A stretch of DNA of 64,000 bases from Beijerinckiaceae bacterium (GCA_947478455.1 CANJWR010000003.1:1-64000), one strand, 5' to 3'; counted from the first letter of the stretch, positions 18,725 through 26,977 are shown. Made by a program: numbers and translations. The notes: generated by a model not told the origin, from the letters alone.

Positions 18725-19363
18725 TCAGGGAATGATTTCGACGAGGGGAATATTCGGAATTTCACCGGCCTCGAACGCTGCGAGATCGACTTCGAGATAG
18801 TCAGTGTCGAATCTCACCGGCACATCGAACCGAAAGCCTGCGGTTACCACTGCGCCTGCTGCGGGCGCATGGCCTGTTGCAAACGTCACCGCGCCGCTTG
18901 TTGTGTCGGTGGTGAAATCCACCCCTTCGGTCATTTCACCCCCCGCAACACAGACCCGTATGGAGCCCGCGACAGGCTTTGCAATCGGACGCGAATAGGG
19001 AGCCAGCGTTCCGTATGTTTTAGTCAACCGAAAGGTTCGATTGATCGCGTCGCCTTCGCCGATCAACTGATCGAAAGGTGAAGGGGCGCCATTGATGGGA
19101 GATGACGTACAATCCATGCGGTCCCGCCATCGGAAGCCATAAAGCATGCCCCGGCGCTCTTCGAAAAATGCCAGAACGGCGGAGATGGACGCCAGGGATT
19201 TAATGCCGTAGCCGGCATCGTACCGGCGGCGGGAATGAGCCCAGCGCTGGTTGCGCGTTTCCCGTCCGGACCCTGCGCTTGCCACCTGGGTCCGTCGTTC
19301 CGGGCCGCCACGCGCATGAAGCGCAACATCAAGTGGAAACAGAACTTCATGAAAGCTCGTCAT
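18725..19363 (-). CDS. GTA g12 distal tail protein (DUF2460)
   Basis: The 212-aa protein is a DUF2460 / TIGR02217-type distal tail protein, the ring that joins the tail tube to the baseplate hub. Landmarks are SFHEVLFPLDVALHARGGPE at the N-terminus, FFEERRGMLYGFRWRDRMD in the middle and the C-terminal FDVPVRFDTDYLEVDLAAF. Length fits the family. It begins 75 bp from the divergent DUF465 gene and is followed closely by g13. Confidence 0.92.
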   Translation of the reverse strand: MTSFHEVLFPLDVALHARGGPERRTQVASAGSGRETRNQRWAHSRRRYDAGYGIKSLASISAVLAFFEERRGMLYGFRWRDRMDCTSSPINGAPSPFDQLIGEGDAINRTFRLTKTYGTLAPYSRPIAKPVAGSIRVCVAGGEMTEGVDFTTDTTSGAVTFATGHAPAAGAVVTAGFRFDVPVRFDTDYLEVDLAAFEAGEIPNIPLVEIIP

Positions 19364-19438
19364 CGGGATTGATCCATCTCAAGTTCTCCAGCGAGAGCGC
19401 GGATTAGTTTAGGCTACCGAATGCTGACGGAGACCAGA

Positions 19439-19675
19439 ATGAGCCATGTTCCCCATGAATTGCATGAAGAATTCCCGGACCATATTGAGAAGATCCGTCG
19501 CCTGAAGACCGACAACGCACATTTTACCAAGCTTGCGGATCGCTATCATGAATTGAACCGCTCTATTCACCGCGCAGAAACCGACGTTGAGCCGACGGGC
19601 GACACAATTCTGGAAACCATGAAAAAGCAAAGGCTCGCCCTGAAAGACGAAATCGCCAGAATGATAAGCGGATAA
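19439..19675 (+). CDS. DUF465 (YdcH-like) small coiled-coil protein inserted in the GTA cluster
   Basis: This 78-aa protein starts at the ATG at 19439, with GGAG six bases upstream; an in-frame ATG at 19421 lacks a good site. The helical, charged sequence (HELHEEFPDHIEKIRRLK near residues 6-23, then FTKLADRYHELNRSIHRAE) is typical of the DUF465/YdcH family of cytoplasmic helical proteins of unknown function. It is on the strand opposite to all GTA genes, divergent from g12 and ending 3 bp from the g11 3' end. The position splits the tail module. A chromosomal function unrelated to particle structure is as likely as a GTA role. Confidence 0.85.
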   Translation: MSHVPHELHEEFPDHIEKIRRLKTDNAHFTKLADRYHELNRSIHRAETDVEPTGDTILETMKKQRLALKDEIARMISG

Positions 19676-19678
19676 TCG

Positions 19679-20230
19679 CTAGAGCCCCCGCTGACCGCGT
19701 GACACGGCGCGGGCCAGCGTCCCTGAAATTTGCACTTGCGAACGCCGGAAACTATCCGCATCCGACGTCGAGATGTTGACCGTGATAGAGGTCGGCGACG
19801 CTGCTCCCTGCGTGGACAGGCCGAGCCTGCCGTCGGGGCCGCGCGACAGCGGCACGATTGCCTCCGCGCCCCGCTCTCCCATCAGCCCCAGGCCTGAGCC
19901 CGAACCAAAAAAAGTAGGACGGGAAACTATTCCACCCTCCGCAAAGGGAGTGATCGATCCGGAAAATCCCGATAGCATCCCACCGACCATCGAGGTCAGA
20001 CCGGTCTGGAGCGGCTGCAAGCCCGCGTTCAAGGCAAGTCTTGTGAGGCTTGAGCCAATTGTCTGAAGCGTCTGCTCGAAAGATCGGCCGTTTACGACTG
20101 CGCCCGCAAAGGCATTCGTCAGCGATCGTGAGACTTTTGCGGCAGAGAGATCGATCCCGTCCAGCGCATTTCTGATCGTGCCAAGATCCGCAGCTACAAA
20201 AGGCGACGCGCCGCCCGCAAAGTCAGTCAT
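19679..20230 (-). CDS. GTA g11 short tail tape measure protein
   Basis: The product has about 183 aa from the ATG at 20230, which overlaps the preceding gene by 8 bp; the longer frame to 20335 only shadows it. Helical N-terminal text (LGTIRNALDGIDLSAAKVS, then LTNAFAGAVVNGRSFEQTL) leads to the conserved GTA tape-measure end: FAEGGIVSRPTFFGSGSGLG, MGERGAEAIVPLSRGPDGRL and a GASPTSITVNIST strand. Phage tape measures are often much longer; the short form matches the short tail of RcGTA-like particles. It fixes tail length and is expelled on DNA injection. Confidence 0.88.
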   Translation of the reverse strand: MTDFAGGASPFVAADLGTIRNALDGIDLSAAKVSRSLTNAFAGAVVNGRSFEQTLQTIGSSLTRLALNAGLQPLQTGLTSMVGGMLSGFSGSITPFAEGGIVSRPTFFGSGSGLGLMGERGAEAIVPLSRGPDGRLGLSTQGAASPTSITVNISTSDADSFRRSQVQISGTLARAVSRGQRGL

Positions 20231-20465
20231 TTTTCGCAATCCTTTCGTCAGGGTAAGCCGACATGAGCGACGCAAGAGATGCGCGATCGGGCGGAGACGA
20301 TAACTTTCCGCGAAAGCCCTCGACCGCGTAGGCAATTTCGCGCGGAGTCATTTGCCAGATGTCTCTCGCAGGTAGCCGCAAAACACCAAAGCCGAAAGCC
20401 AACGCCTCGTCCCACGGAAATGCCGGCGGAGCGGCATAGTATGCGCGAGTCTGGCTTGCTGACAC
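20223..20465 (-). CDS. GTA tail assembly chaperone (rcc01693-like, g10.1)
   Basis: This 80-aa protein has a GTG start, 5 bp after the g10 stop. The motif FPWDEALAFGFGVLRLPARD followed by WQMTPREIAYAVEG matches the small protein found between g10 and g11 in RcGTA-like clusters, annotated as a tail assembly chaperone. In siphophages such proteins act with the tape measure protein during tail polymerisation and are absent from the finished particle. The tape measure start overlaps its 3' end. Confidence 0.85.
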   Translation of the reverse strand: MSASQTRAYYAAPPAFPWDEALAFGFGVLRLPARDIWQMTPREIAYAVEGFRGKLSSPPDRASLASLMSAYPDERIAKND

Positions 20466-20470
20466 ATGCG

Positions 20471-20827
20471 TCAGGCGTCCTGCGGCTTCGGAGGGAAATG
20501 GCCATCCTCCGTTGCCCCATTCATTCCAAAGGTGGCGACCAGCAGGCGAGCCGCAATATTCAAATATCCAGCCAATCCGTTATCTGACTGGAGCGAAGCA
20601 ATCTCGTCGTCGGAAAGCGTGGCGCCACCGCCTTTCAATCCGCATGAAATAATCGCCAGCAAATCGCGCGACGAAAGGCTTGCGCCTTCGAAGCGCTTTG
20701 CTATGCCGACAAGATCGCGCTCTCCGAACCGTTGCTCGAGTTCCGCTAACGCCCCGAGGGTCAGACACAACACATGTCGCTGACCGCCAAGTGTCGCTTC
20801 AATTTCACCGCGTCGCAGATTGGCCAT
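20471..20827 (-). CDS. GTA g10 family protein (tail assembly chaperone, GTA_TIM)
   Basis: The 118-aa protein belongs to the GTA g10 family. MANLRRGEIEATLGGQRHVL and LTLGALAELEQRFGERDLV are the typical beginning, with a helical middle (LAIISCGLKGGG). It lies between the tail tube gene and the rcc01693-like gene, spaced by only 2 and 5 bp, so the tail genes form one coupled transcript. By position it corresponds to the first tail chaperone in lambda-like systems. Confidence 0.9.
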   Translation of the reverse strand: MANLRRGEIEATLGGQRHVLCLTLGALAELEQRFGERDLVGIAKRFEGASLSSRDLLAIISCGLKGGGATLSDDEIASLQSDNGLAGYLNIAARLLVATFGMNGATEDGHFPPKPQDA

Positions 20828-20829
20828 GG

Positions 20830-21240
20830 TTAGGCTCCTGTGAACGAAAGTGCGCCGGCGGATTCAAGCGACAGTTCGAACGTCACCTCGCCCGCATGCT
20901 CACCGCGATAGTCGAGTGATGAAACCTGAAACTGTCCTTGAATCGTACCGAACGAAGGCACAACGATTTGCCAGGTGCGGATCAGGCCATCGAAGAAGAC
21001 CTGCCGAACCATTTCATCCGAAACAGCATCCTTGAAAATTCCTGTCCCGGCCACGCTGGCGCGACGAACCCCGGCGCCGGCAAGCAACTCCCGCCAGCGA
21101 CCACTTGATTCAGCGTGCGTCACATCGACCGCATCAGTATTTAGCGCGAGCCTTTGCGTGCGCAGCCCTGCGACGGTCACAAAGGTTCCGTTGCCGTCAT
21201 CAAGCTTGAGAAGTAGATCCTTGCCTTTCTGGGCAGCCAT
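20830..21240 (-). CDS. GTA g9 major tail tube protein
   Basis: The 136-aa protein is a phage major tail (TP901-1-like) protein that polymerises into the tail tube. MAAQKGKDLLLKLDDGNGTF, TVAGLRTQRLALNTDAVDVT and SSGRWRELLAGAGVRRASV are strongly family-like. The C-terminus (ISSLDYRGEHAGEVTF-type text, FELSLESAG) is the usual end of the tube beta-sandwich. It starts 32 bp after g8, followed immediately by g10. Confidence 0.92.
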   Translation of the reverse strand: MAAQKGKDLLLKLDDGNGTFVTVAGLRTQRLALNTDAVDVTHAESSGRWRELLAGAGVRRASVAGTGIFKDAVSDEMVRQVFFDGLIRTWQIVVPSFGTIQGQFQVSSLDYRGEHAGEVTFELSLESAGALSFTGA

Positions 21241-21272
21241 ATTTGATCCTTTCAGAATTTCAGAGATTCTGT

Positions 21273-21671
21273 TCAGTGACGACTCTGAAGCGTGCAGAGG
21301 CGCGCGAAGCGTCCATTGCTTTCGCGTCGCGTTTCCAAGGCTAAAAGCCTCATGTTCACCAAATAGTGGCCTTCCAGCGACAAATTCGAATCATTGAGAA
21401 GCCTTACGACATCGGCGGCAATGCCGATGGCCTCGCTAACTCCATGCTGGGTCGACCAGGCATGAACGACGAGAAACTGCTCGGCTCCTTTATCGGTCGA
21501 TGTCGACCAATCACCAACGGTTACATCGCCAAAGGTCAGATATGGCGTCGGTGCACCGCGTGGCGCCTCGTCATGGACTGGCTGGTTCAAGAGCTTTGTC
21601 GCCAGAGCCGTGTCCGCCGCCAAAACAGAGCGAACGGCTTTTCGCAGAGCCGTCACCGGCGAAACTGTCAT
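21273..21671 (-). CDS. GTA g8 tail terminator (DUF3168)
   Basis: The 132-aa protein matches DUF3168, which caps the tail tube and joins it to the head. Landmarks: PVTALRKAVRSVLAADTALA at the N-terminus, PYLTFGDVTVGDWSTSTDKG in the middle, and FLVVHAWSTQHGVSEAIGIA. The ATG overlaps the g7 stop by 4 bp (ATGA), showing coupling. Length and order agree with RcGTA g8. Confidence 0.92.
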   Translation of the reverse strand: MTVSPVTALRKAVRSVLAADTALATKLLNQPVHDEAPRGAPTPYLTFGDVTVGDWSTSTDKGAEQFLVVHAWSTQHGVSEAIGIAADVVRLLNDSNLSLEGHYLVNMRLLALETRRESNGRFARLCTLQSRH

Positions 21672-21997
21672 GCGGCAATCTCCTCGCAGAGGCAGATCAT
21701 CTGGATTTTCTGCTGATCCGGGTTGAGAACCGAACGGATCAGCATAAGCCTGTCGGACGTTCGCAGACGCATGCCCGCACGAATGTCCGGGCGCCAGCGA
21801 GTGTAAACGTGATGCGTGAGACTTTGCTCCTGGCGGTCGGCCGCAAATCCACCCGCGAAACGAAGCGATTCTATGGCCGCCCAGAGTTCGCCTGCGGGCT
21901 CGAAGGAACGCAGGCGATCACCGTTGTTATCGATGTGGTCGACCGGTCGTTCCACGACAAGGCGATGCCGGAGATCGCCAACGGAACGCCGGTTCAC
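21668..21997 (-). CDS. GTA g7 head-tail joining protein
   Basis: The product has 109 aa from the GTG at 21997, which overlaps the g6 stop by 4 bp (GTGA). The longer frame to 22099 overlaps g6 by 106 bp and adds unlikely residues. VGDLRHRLVVERPVDHIDNN and GELWAAIESLRFAGGFAADR match phage head-tail adaptor (SPP1 gp16-like) proteins. It should form a ring between connector and tail terminator. Confidence 0.88.
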   Translation of the reverse strand: MNRRSVGDLRHRLVVERPVDHIDNNGDRLRSFEPAGELWAAIESLRFAGGFAADRQEQSLTHHVYTRWRPDIRAGMRLRTSDRLMLIRSVLNPDQQKIQMICLCEEIAA

Positions 21998-22569
21998 TTG
22001 AGCCTCGCGCGCCGATAGGGCGCCAAAATCGCCGCCACGGCAGGCGGACACTGCGTTCCATCCTGCCCGAACGCGGCATCGCCGCGATGTTCGTACCAAT
22101 TCGCAACGAGCAGCCTTGTCGCGTGGCGCAACGGATCGGGAACGGCAGCGGCATTCGCACCGTAACCGGCCGTGACGTCAATCTCCACGCCCGAACGGAC
22201 GGAGAGCGGCGCGGTCGGGATTGCCAGAATTTGAAGAGTCGGGGGATCAGAATTGGGTTGCAACCAATAGCTGGCAGAATTCAGGATGGAGACATCGCCG
22301 GATGGATTTCTGCTTCGCACCGCATCGATCGCCAGCACGGGCGCCAGAGGCAAGACGATCACGCCGTCAACCGGCCATGCATCCAGTACAATTCGCCAGT
22401 GTTGGGAGGCAAGAAGGCGTCGCGTCGTCTGCTCGACAAGCAATCTGGCGCTGACGATCAGGGCCGATAGAATGTCATCGTCGCGATTGGTCTCGATGCG
22501 AAGCCATTCCTTGACCTCGTTGAGCGACAGCGGCTCGACAGTTGGTCCGGCTAAAAGAAACTGGGACAT
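21994..22569 (-). CDS. GTA g6 head-tail connector
   Basis: This 191-aa protein matches phage gp6-like connectors. VEPLSLNEVKEWLRIETNRD and DDILSALIVSARLLVEQTTR are diagnostic of the N-terminal helical bundle, and HATRLLVANWYEHRGDAAF closes the family domain. It is likely a dodecameric ring under the portal. It starts 51 bp from the divergent trypsin-like gene and overlaps g7 by 4 bp. Confidence 0.92.
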   Translation of the reverse strand: MSQFLLAGPTVEPLSLNEVKEWLRIETNRDDDILSALIVSARLLVEQTTRRLLASQHWRIVLDAWPVDGVIVLPLAPVLAIDAVRSRNPSGDVSILNSASYWLQPNSDPPTLQILAIPTAPLSVRSGVEIDVTAGYGANAAAVPDPLRHATRLLVANWYEHRGDAAFGQDGTQCPPAVAAILAPYRRARLK

Positions 22570-22620
22570 TGGAACTCCTCCGCAGTTGCGCTACAAACGC
22601 CAACGGAATGGATGGAACGA

Positions 22621-23367
22621 ATGAAATTCACAGCGACAGTCGCCCTCGGGGTGGCAGCAATATTTCTGTCTTCAATGCAGGCACATGCGTTGGTTGGCCC
22701 CTCGAAGTCAGGCGACGCTTTTTCGCCCTACGTGGTCATGGTGCTGAAGCGCACGCAGTCACGCGCAGGCTTTTGTTCCGGCGTAGTTGTGGCGCGCGAT
22801 GTGGTGCTAACTGCGGCGCATTGCGTGACCGGAGCGGCGGATATTCGCATCCTCCCAAGTTCTGGTGGGCAGACTGACCTGCTGGAAGTCGCTACTGTTC
22901 AGACTCATCCGGAGTTTCGCCCCAATGCTCCAAGAACCCGCGAGCGCTCGATTGATCTCGCACTTGTGCGCATGAAGAGCCCCTTGCCGCCGCAACTATC
23001 CGCTGCCCCACGCCACAACGGCGAGACGATCACGATCGGCACACGTTTTCGCATCGCGGGCTTCGGCATTGCGGTGGAAGGCAACGAACGCAGCGCCGGA
23101 AAATTACGCGAGGGAGAACTCGCTGCGCGCGCTCCGCTGTCGTCTATTCTGCTCTGGGCTAATGACCCATCAGGCAAAGGTTTCGGCGCCTGTACGGGTG
23201 ATTCTGGCGGTCCTGTTTTTGCGAATGACAGCGCCACCCTTGTCGCCATCACCGCTTGGGCCAGCGGATCAGGAAAGCGGCAATGTGGCCTGCTTACACA
23301 GGCAACTCTTGTCGCGCCTCAGGCCAAGTGGATCGACAGCGTTCTGGCGACTTGGGGAGCGCGCTAA
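22621..23367 (+). CDS. Secreted trypsin-like serine protease inserted in the GTA cluster
   Basis: This 248-aa exported protease of the S1 (chymotrypsin) family is on the strand opposite to the GTA genes. A signal peptide (about 1-23, ending QAHA) is followed by a complete catalytic triad: His67 in VVLTAAHCVTG, Asp112 in SIDLALVRM and Ser195 in ACTGDSGGPVF. Cys pairs flank His67 (GFCSG...AHC) and Ser195 (GAC...RQC), as in disulfide-bonded S1 enzymes. The start follows a purine-rich GGATGGA site; an ATG at 22612 is possible. It is divergent from g6 (51 bp) and convergent with the capsid gene (19 bp). The substrate is unknown. A role in particle release or host surface processing is speculative. 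Confidence 0.9.
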   Translation: MKFTATVALGVAAIFLSSMQAHALVGPSKSGDAFSPYVVMVLKRTQSRAGFCSGVVVARDVVLTAAHCVTGAADIRILPSSGGQTDLLEVATVQTHPEFRPNAPRTRERSIDLALVRMKSPLPPQLSAAPRHNGETITIGTRFRIAGFGIAVEGNERSAGKLREGELAARAPLSSILLWANDPSGKGFGACTGDSGGPVFANDSATLVAITAWASGSGKRQCGLLTQATLVAPQAKWIDSVLATWGAR

Positions 23368-23386
23368 TCGCGCTCCCCGACCGCAT

Positions 23387-24628
23387 TCAGACAGTTCCGA
23401 ACTTGAGCAGCTTGATGGCGTCGAAATCCTGGATGCCACCGCCCACACGCTTGGTGGTGTAGAACAACACATAGGGCTTCGACGAATAGGGATCGCGCAG
23501 GATGCGAATGCCCCGACGATCAACCACCAGATAACCGCGCTGGAAGTCGCCGAAGGCGATCGAAAAGCTGTCGGCCGCAATGTCCGGCATGTCTTCAGCC
23601 TCTACCAGCGGGAAATTCAGCAGCGTCGCCGGCGCCCCGATGCTGGTCGGAGGGCACCAAAGATATTCGCCAGTGGAGGCCTTGAACTTTCGGATCGCGG
23701 CCTGCGTCTTGCGGTTCATGACAAACCGCGCATTCTGCCGATACCCGGCGCGCGTTGCGTAGACGAGATCAACCAACACATCCGACGGGTTGCTCGCCGG
23801 AAAGGCGCCGGCAGCACCGCTCACCACATAGGCGGTCTTGCCCCAACTCCAGGCTGCGGTGGTTGACTTCGTGTAGGACAAAAAGCCGGTTGGATTGTTG
23901 ACGCCATTGCCGTTGACGAAAGCTGCGCCTTCCTGCTCGGCGAAGACCGTATCGATTTCTTCGGCGATCCACTTCTCGATGTCGACCGCCGCGTCATCAA
24001 GCAGCGACTGCGTTGCTGCAGGCATCGCATAAAGCTCCATCGCCGGAAACGACATATCGGCAATCTGCTGATTGGCGCTCTGTGGACGCGCATCGGCTTC
24101 GGCAACCCAGCCAGATGCCGGACCCGACAATGAAAAGGCCTTCTTGAATGTTGCGGTCGAGATTTCCCGCACAGACGCAATCGCCCGGATCGGCGAAATA
24201 TTCGCCATGCGTCGAAGAATTTCAGCTTCAGCCGGCACCGGAACGAGATAGCCGCCATCCGGACCAGAGCCAACAGACATTGCCTTTTCTTCAATCGCGC
24301 GCAGATCGCCCGCCTCGCCGGAGCGGACATAGGAGCGGAAGGCGGCCTTGTGCTCACGCGCCTGCGGGTCGTCTGCGGACTTCGCATTCAGTTCGAGTTT
24401 CGGACGTGAACGCTCGAGAGCCTGAGCATCGATGCGACGTTTCGTTTCATCAATGGCGCGATCTATACGAGCCAGCTTTTCTTCGGTGATCACGTCGCTC
24501 GACAAGCGGCTCTCGATCTGATCGAGACGCTGATCGTTGGTTTCCTGAAACGCCGCAAATGCGCGGTGCAATGCTTCAAAGTCTCCGGCGGCTGTCTGCA
24601 CGCTCGACTTCATTTCAATGGATGTCAT
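23387..24628 (-). CDS. GTA g5 major capsid protein (HK97 fold)
   Basis: This 413-aa protein has a helical delta domain (about 1-100: FEALHRAFAAFQETNDQRLD, DRAIDETKRRIDAQALERSR) that acts as scaffold and is normally removed by the prohead protease. The HK97 capsid domain follows, with MSVGSGPDGGYLVPVPAEAE, FVNGNGVNNPTGFL and a C-terminal FSIAFGDFQRGYLVVDRRGI. These are standard capsid signatures. It follows the protease gene by 119 bp and precedes g6, with the trypsin-like gene intervening on the other strand. Confidence 0.96.
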   Translation of the reverse strand: MTSIEMKSSVQTAAGDFEALHRAFAAFQETNDQRLDQIESRLSSDVITEEKLARIDRAIDETKRRIDAQALERSRPKLELNAKSADDPQAREHKAAFRSYVRSGEAGDLRAIEEKAMSVGSGPDGGYLVPVPAEAEILRRMANISPIRAIASVREISTATFKKAFSLSGPASGWVAEADARPQSANQQIADMSFPAMELYAMPAATQSLLDDAAVDIEKWIAEEIDTVFAEQEGAAFVNGNGVNNPTGFLSYTKSTTAAWSWGKTAYVVSGAAGAFPASNPSDVLVDLVYATRAGYRQNARFVMNRKTQAAIRKFKASTGEYLWCPPTSIGAPATLLNFPLVEAEDMPDIAADSFSIAFGDFQRGYLVVDRRGIRILRDPYSSKPYVLFYTTKRVGGGIQDFDAIKLLKFGTV

Positions 24629-24747
24629 CGGTTACTCGTCTGTCATGAGAAAAAGAAAAGGTGCAACCCGGCGGCTGCGCCTTTGATGGCGTGGTTCACG
24701 TGCCGTCTATTTTTTCCCCGCGCCCGACGGCGAATGCGCGGGCATTT

Positions 24748-25335
24748 CTAGCGGTGTGGGTGCAGAAGCTGTCGGAATTCTGTCGCAGCAGAGTTCCATT
24801 TCAGTTTTACAATTCCGGCGTTCCAGGTCACCGCATTGGCGATACCCTTAACGCGCGAAACGCGGGCCTGCAGCAGCATAGGAAATGTCACGACGGAGAT
24901 TTCCTGCAAGTCGACTTGCGTGAGATTACGCACGCCCGTGCGAGCATCCTTGTAGGATTTACGCGCATGAAAGCCTATAGAAAGGCCGTCTACGGCGCCC
25001 TCACGCATGAGCGCCAGAACTTCACGGGCCTTTGCGACAGCGAGATTGAGCTTGCCTCGTACCTTGAGGCCGCGATGATCCTCGCTGATACTGAGCCATA
25101 CGCCGATGGGTGTTTTTGCATCGTGTTGCCAGAGCATTTTGATGCTTCGCAGCGAGGTGTTCGCTAACGTTTCACTAAAGGCTCCACGTTCGACCCTGTC
25201 ACGTCCGAGATCCACGATGCCGAACAGGCTCGCGTAGCCTTCGAAAACCCCAGCCTCATTGATGCTGGTAACGGAAAGAGATGCTCGCTTGGTTTCCAGA
25301 CGCAGCGATGCTTTCGCCAGACTGACAGATGTCAT
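24748..25335 (-). CDS. GTA g4 prohead protease (HK97 type, U35)
   Basis: The 195-aa protease matures the capsid by cutting the capsid delta domain. GVFEGYASLFGIVDLGRDRV and RGAFSETL start the family fold. The probable catalytic residues are His71 in MLWQHDAKTPIG and Ser119 in AVDGLSIGFHAR, and LQEISVVTFPML is the conserved strand after them. A basic C-terminal tail may be self-cleaved. It is preceded by a coupled small gene and followed by the capsid gene. Confidence 0.93.
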   Translation of the reverse strand: MTSVSLAKASLRLETKRASLSVTSINEAGVFEGYASLFGIVDLGRDRVERGAFSETLANTSLRSIKMLWQHDAKTPIGVWLSISEDHRGLKVRGKLNLAVAKAREVLALMREGAVDGLSIGFHARKSYKDARTGVRNLTQVDLQEISVVTFPMLLQARVSRVKGIANAVTWNAGIVKLKWNSAATEFRQLLHPHR

Positions 25336-25359
25336 GTCGTCTCCTGTTGTTCGATTGGC

Positions 25360-25536
25360 CTATCGTTTGCGCCGCGAAGGCAATGTGCGAGTGTTCGTTT
25401 TTTTCTGCGGCTTCGGTGCGAGGCGCTCCAGAACACGTACAAAATGACGGAAGATGAATTCCGGCTCAGCCTCATCGGGCGAATTGCGTCCGATCCATTC
25501 GGACTTCGGCATCCGGCTTCGCGGAGGCGAATTCAT
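25360..25536 (-). CDS. 58-aa basic protein coupled to the GTA g3.5-like gene
   Basis: This small frame encodes 58 residues (starting MNSPPRSRMPKSEW and ending TLPSRRKR). The ATG overlaps the stop of the preceding small membrane protein gene as ATGA, and the stop is 24 bp before the prohead protease start, so it fills the space between coupled genes. The product is polar and strongly basic at its C-terminus, with a central FIFRHFVRVLERL helix. No family was recognised. Position, coupling and filling of the gap are the only evidence. A DNA- or capsid-binding accessory is conceivable but unproven. Confidence 0.5.
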   Translation of the reverse strand: MNSPPRSRMPKSEWIGRNSPDEAEPEFIFRHFVRVLERLAPKPQKKTNTRTLPSRRKR

Positions 25537-25721
25537 TTTTCATCTCCAAATCGGCGGTTGAAATGCGACAACTCACGGACAAAGCCATCAAACCGGCGGT
25601 TTGCGGCGGCGAGTTCCTTCAGCGTCCACACCAGAAGTCCTGAGGAACCGCTCGCCCACAGGAACAGCGCAAGATGCGCAAGGTCGCCGCGCTCGACGAT
25701 GGTTTGGGTGATGTCCGTCAT
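25533..25721 (-). CDS. GTA g3.5-like small membrane protein
   Basis: The product has about 62 aa from the ATG at 25721, which lies 25 bp after the portal stop; the longer frame to 25799 overlaps the portal gene. It has one membrane helix (LAHLALFLWASGSSGLLVWTL, about residues 15-35) followed by a helical, Arg-rich tail (AAANRRFDGFVRELSHFNRR). A gene of this size between portal and protease is found in RcGTA (g3.5), function unknown. It is coupled to the following 58-aa frame. Confidence 0.7.
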   Translation of the reverse strand: MTDITQTIVERGDLAHLALFLWASGSSGLLVWTLKELAAANRRFDGFVRELSHFNRRFGDEK

Positions 25722-25746
25722 GGCGCTGGTGTTCCGGATTTCGGTA

Positions 25747-26940
25747 TCATGTCGAAACTTTCGACTTGGCGCCGTAGCCGACAGCCTCACGCTTTTCATC
25801 GTCGGCGAGAAAGCTCGCCTTGCCTATGCGATCCCATTCGGCGGCGCGTTCGCCCGCCAGCGCATCAATGCGATCCACATTGTAGTCGAGGCGAAAACTT
25901 CCGAACGCCGGTTGCAGCCAGGCCGCGACGCTCCTTTGGGTTCTGGCCACCAGCGGAATAACTGTCTGTCGCCAGAATGCGCGCTGCGCTTCCTGATAGT
26001 TTGAATAGGTGTTGTCGCCTGGAATGCCGAGCAGCATGGGCGGAATGCCGAACGCGAGTGCAATTTCACGCGCTGCAATCGCCTTCGCCTCGACAAAATC
26101 CATGTCTTTCGGGGTCATCGACAATGCCTTCCAGTCGAGCCCGCCTTCGAGCAGGAGCGGACGGCCTGCATTGCGCGCGCCGGAAAAACTTTCGTCGAGT
26201 TCGGCTTTCAGGCGATCAAACTGTTCGTCGCTCATCGCAGCGCCACCTGCGCCTGCATAAACGAGCGCGCCGGAAGGTCTCGCGGCATTGTCGAGCAGCG
26301 CCTTGTTCCAGAAGCCCGCCGAATTGTGAATATCGAGCGCCACCTGTGCGGCCTGCAATGGCGCAAAGCCATAGTGATCGTCGAGCGGGTGAAACAGTTT
26401 CAGATGCAGGATCGGCGAGAGGCCTTCGGGACTGACCTCAAAGCGCACGCTATCAATTCCAACGGAATATTCAAAAGCCGCTGGCCAACCGTTCCGTCCC
26501 GGGATGATCGTCATGCGATCCGGTCGCAGCGAGTAGAGTTCGCGCGGTCGTTCCTCGATGCTGGCGGATTCGATATAGGCGTTGCCGAACAGAAGCAGAT
26601 TGGTGAAAACGGATTCGAGGAAAGTCGCGCCGACATCATTCGGGTTGGGGCGTTCCAGAAGGTCGAGCACCGGATGATCGACGATTTCCTCGCGTCCGTT
26701 GAACATGATCCACGGAACCGACGCGGAGGCTTCCGCAATCATTCGTACGGCGCGATAGACAATTGCGTTGCGCTCATATCCTTGACGGGTCAGTTCGGTG
26801 ACATTGCGCGACGTCCAGCGCGCCTGACCAAGCGAATGAAGCGCCATCACAGCGCCCGCGCGCGAAGATTTCCGATCGTCCGTCGAAACAACGCGTGCGC
26901 GTGTTCCACCGCCCATCAGCCTTGAGAGCAAAGAAGCCAT
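25747..26940 (-). CDS. GTA g3 portal protein
   Basis: This 397-aa phage portal (HK97 family) forms the dodecameric ring through which DNA enters and leaves the head. LTRQGYERNAIVYRAVRMIA, PVLDLLERPNPNDVG, YLSL-type text replaced here by LYSLRPDRMTIIPGRNG, and the helical FGIPPMLLGIPGDNTYSNYQ with EAQRAFWRQTVIPLV are characteristic. It follows the terminase gene by about 37 bp and precedes the g3.5-like gene. The length is usual for GTA portals. Confidence 0.95.
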   Translation of the reverse strand: MASLLSRLMGGGTRARVVSTDDRKSSRAGAVMALHSLGQARWTSRNVTELTRQGYERNAIVYRAVRMIAEASASVPWIMFNGREEIVDHPVLDLLERPNPNDVGATFLESVFTNLLLFGNAYIESASIEERPRELYSLRPDRMTIIPGRNGWPAAFEYSVGIDSVRFEVSPEGLSPILHLKLFHPLDDHYGFAPLQAAQVALDIHNSAGFWNKALLDNAARPSGALVYAGAGGAAMSDEQFDRLKAELDESFSGARNAGRPLLLEGGLDWKALSMTPKDMDFVEAKAIAAREIALAFGIPPMLLGIPGDNTYSNYQEAQRAFWRQTVIPLVARTQRSVAAWLQPAFGSFRLDYNVDRIDALAGERAAEWDRIGKASFLADDEKREAVGYGAKSKVST

Positions 26941-26977
26941 GATGATGTCCGTTTGAAAGAGAAACTGTGTCGGGCAG

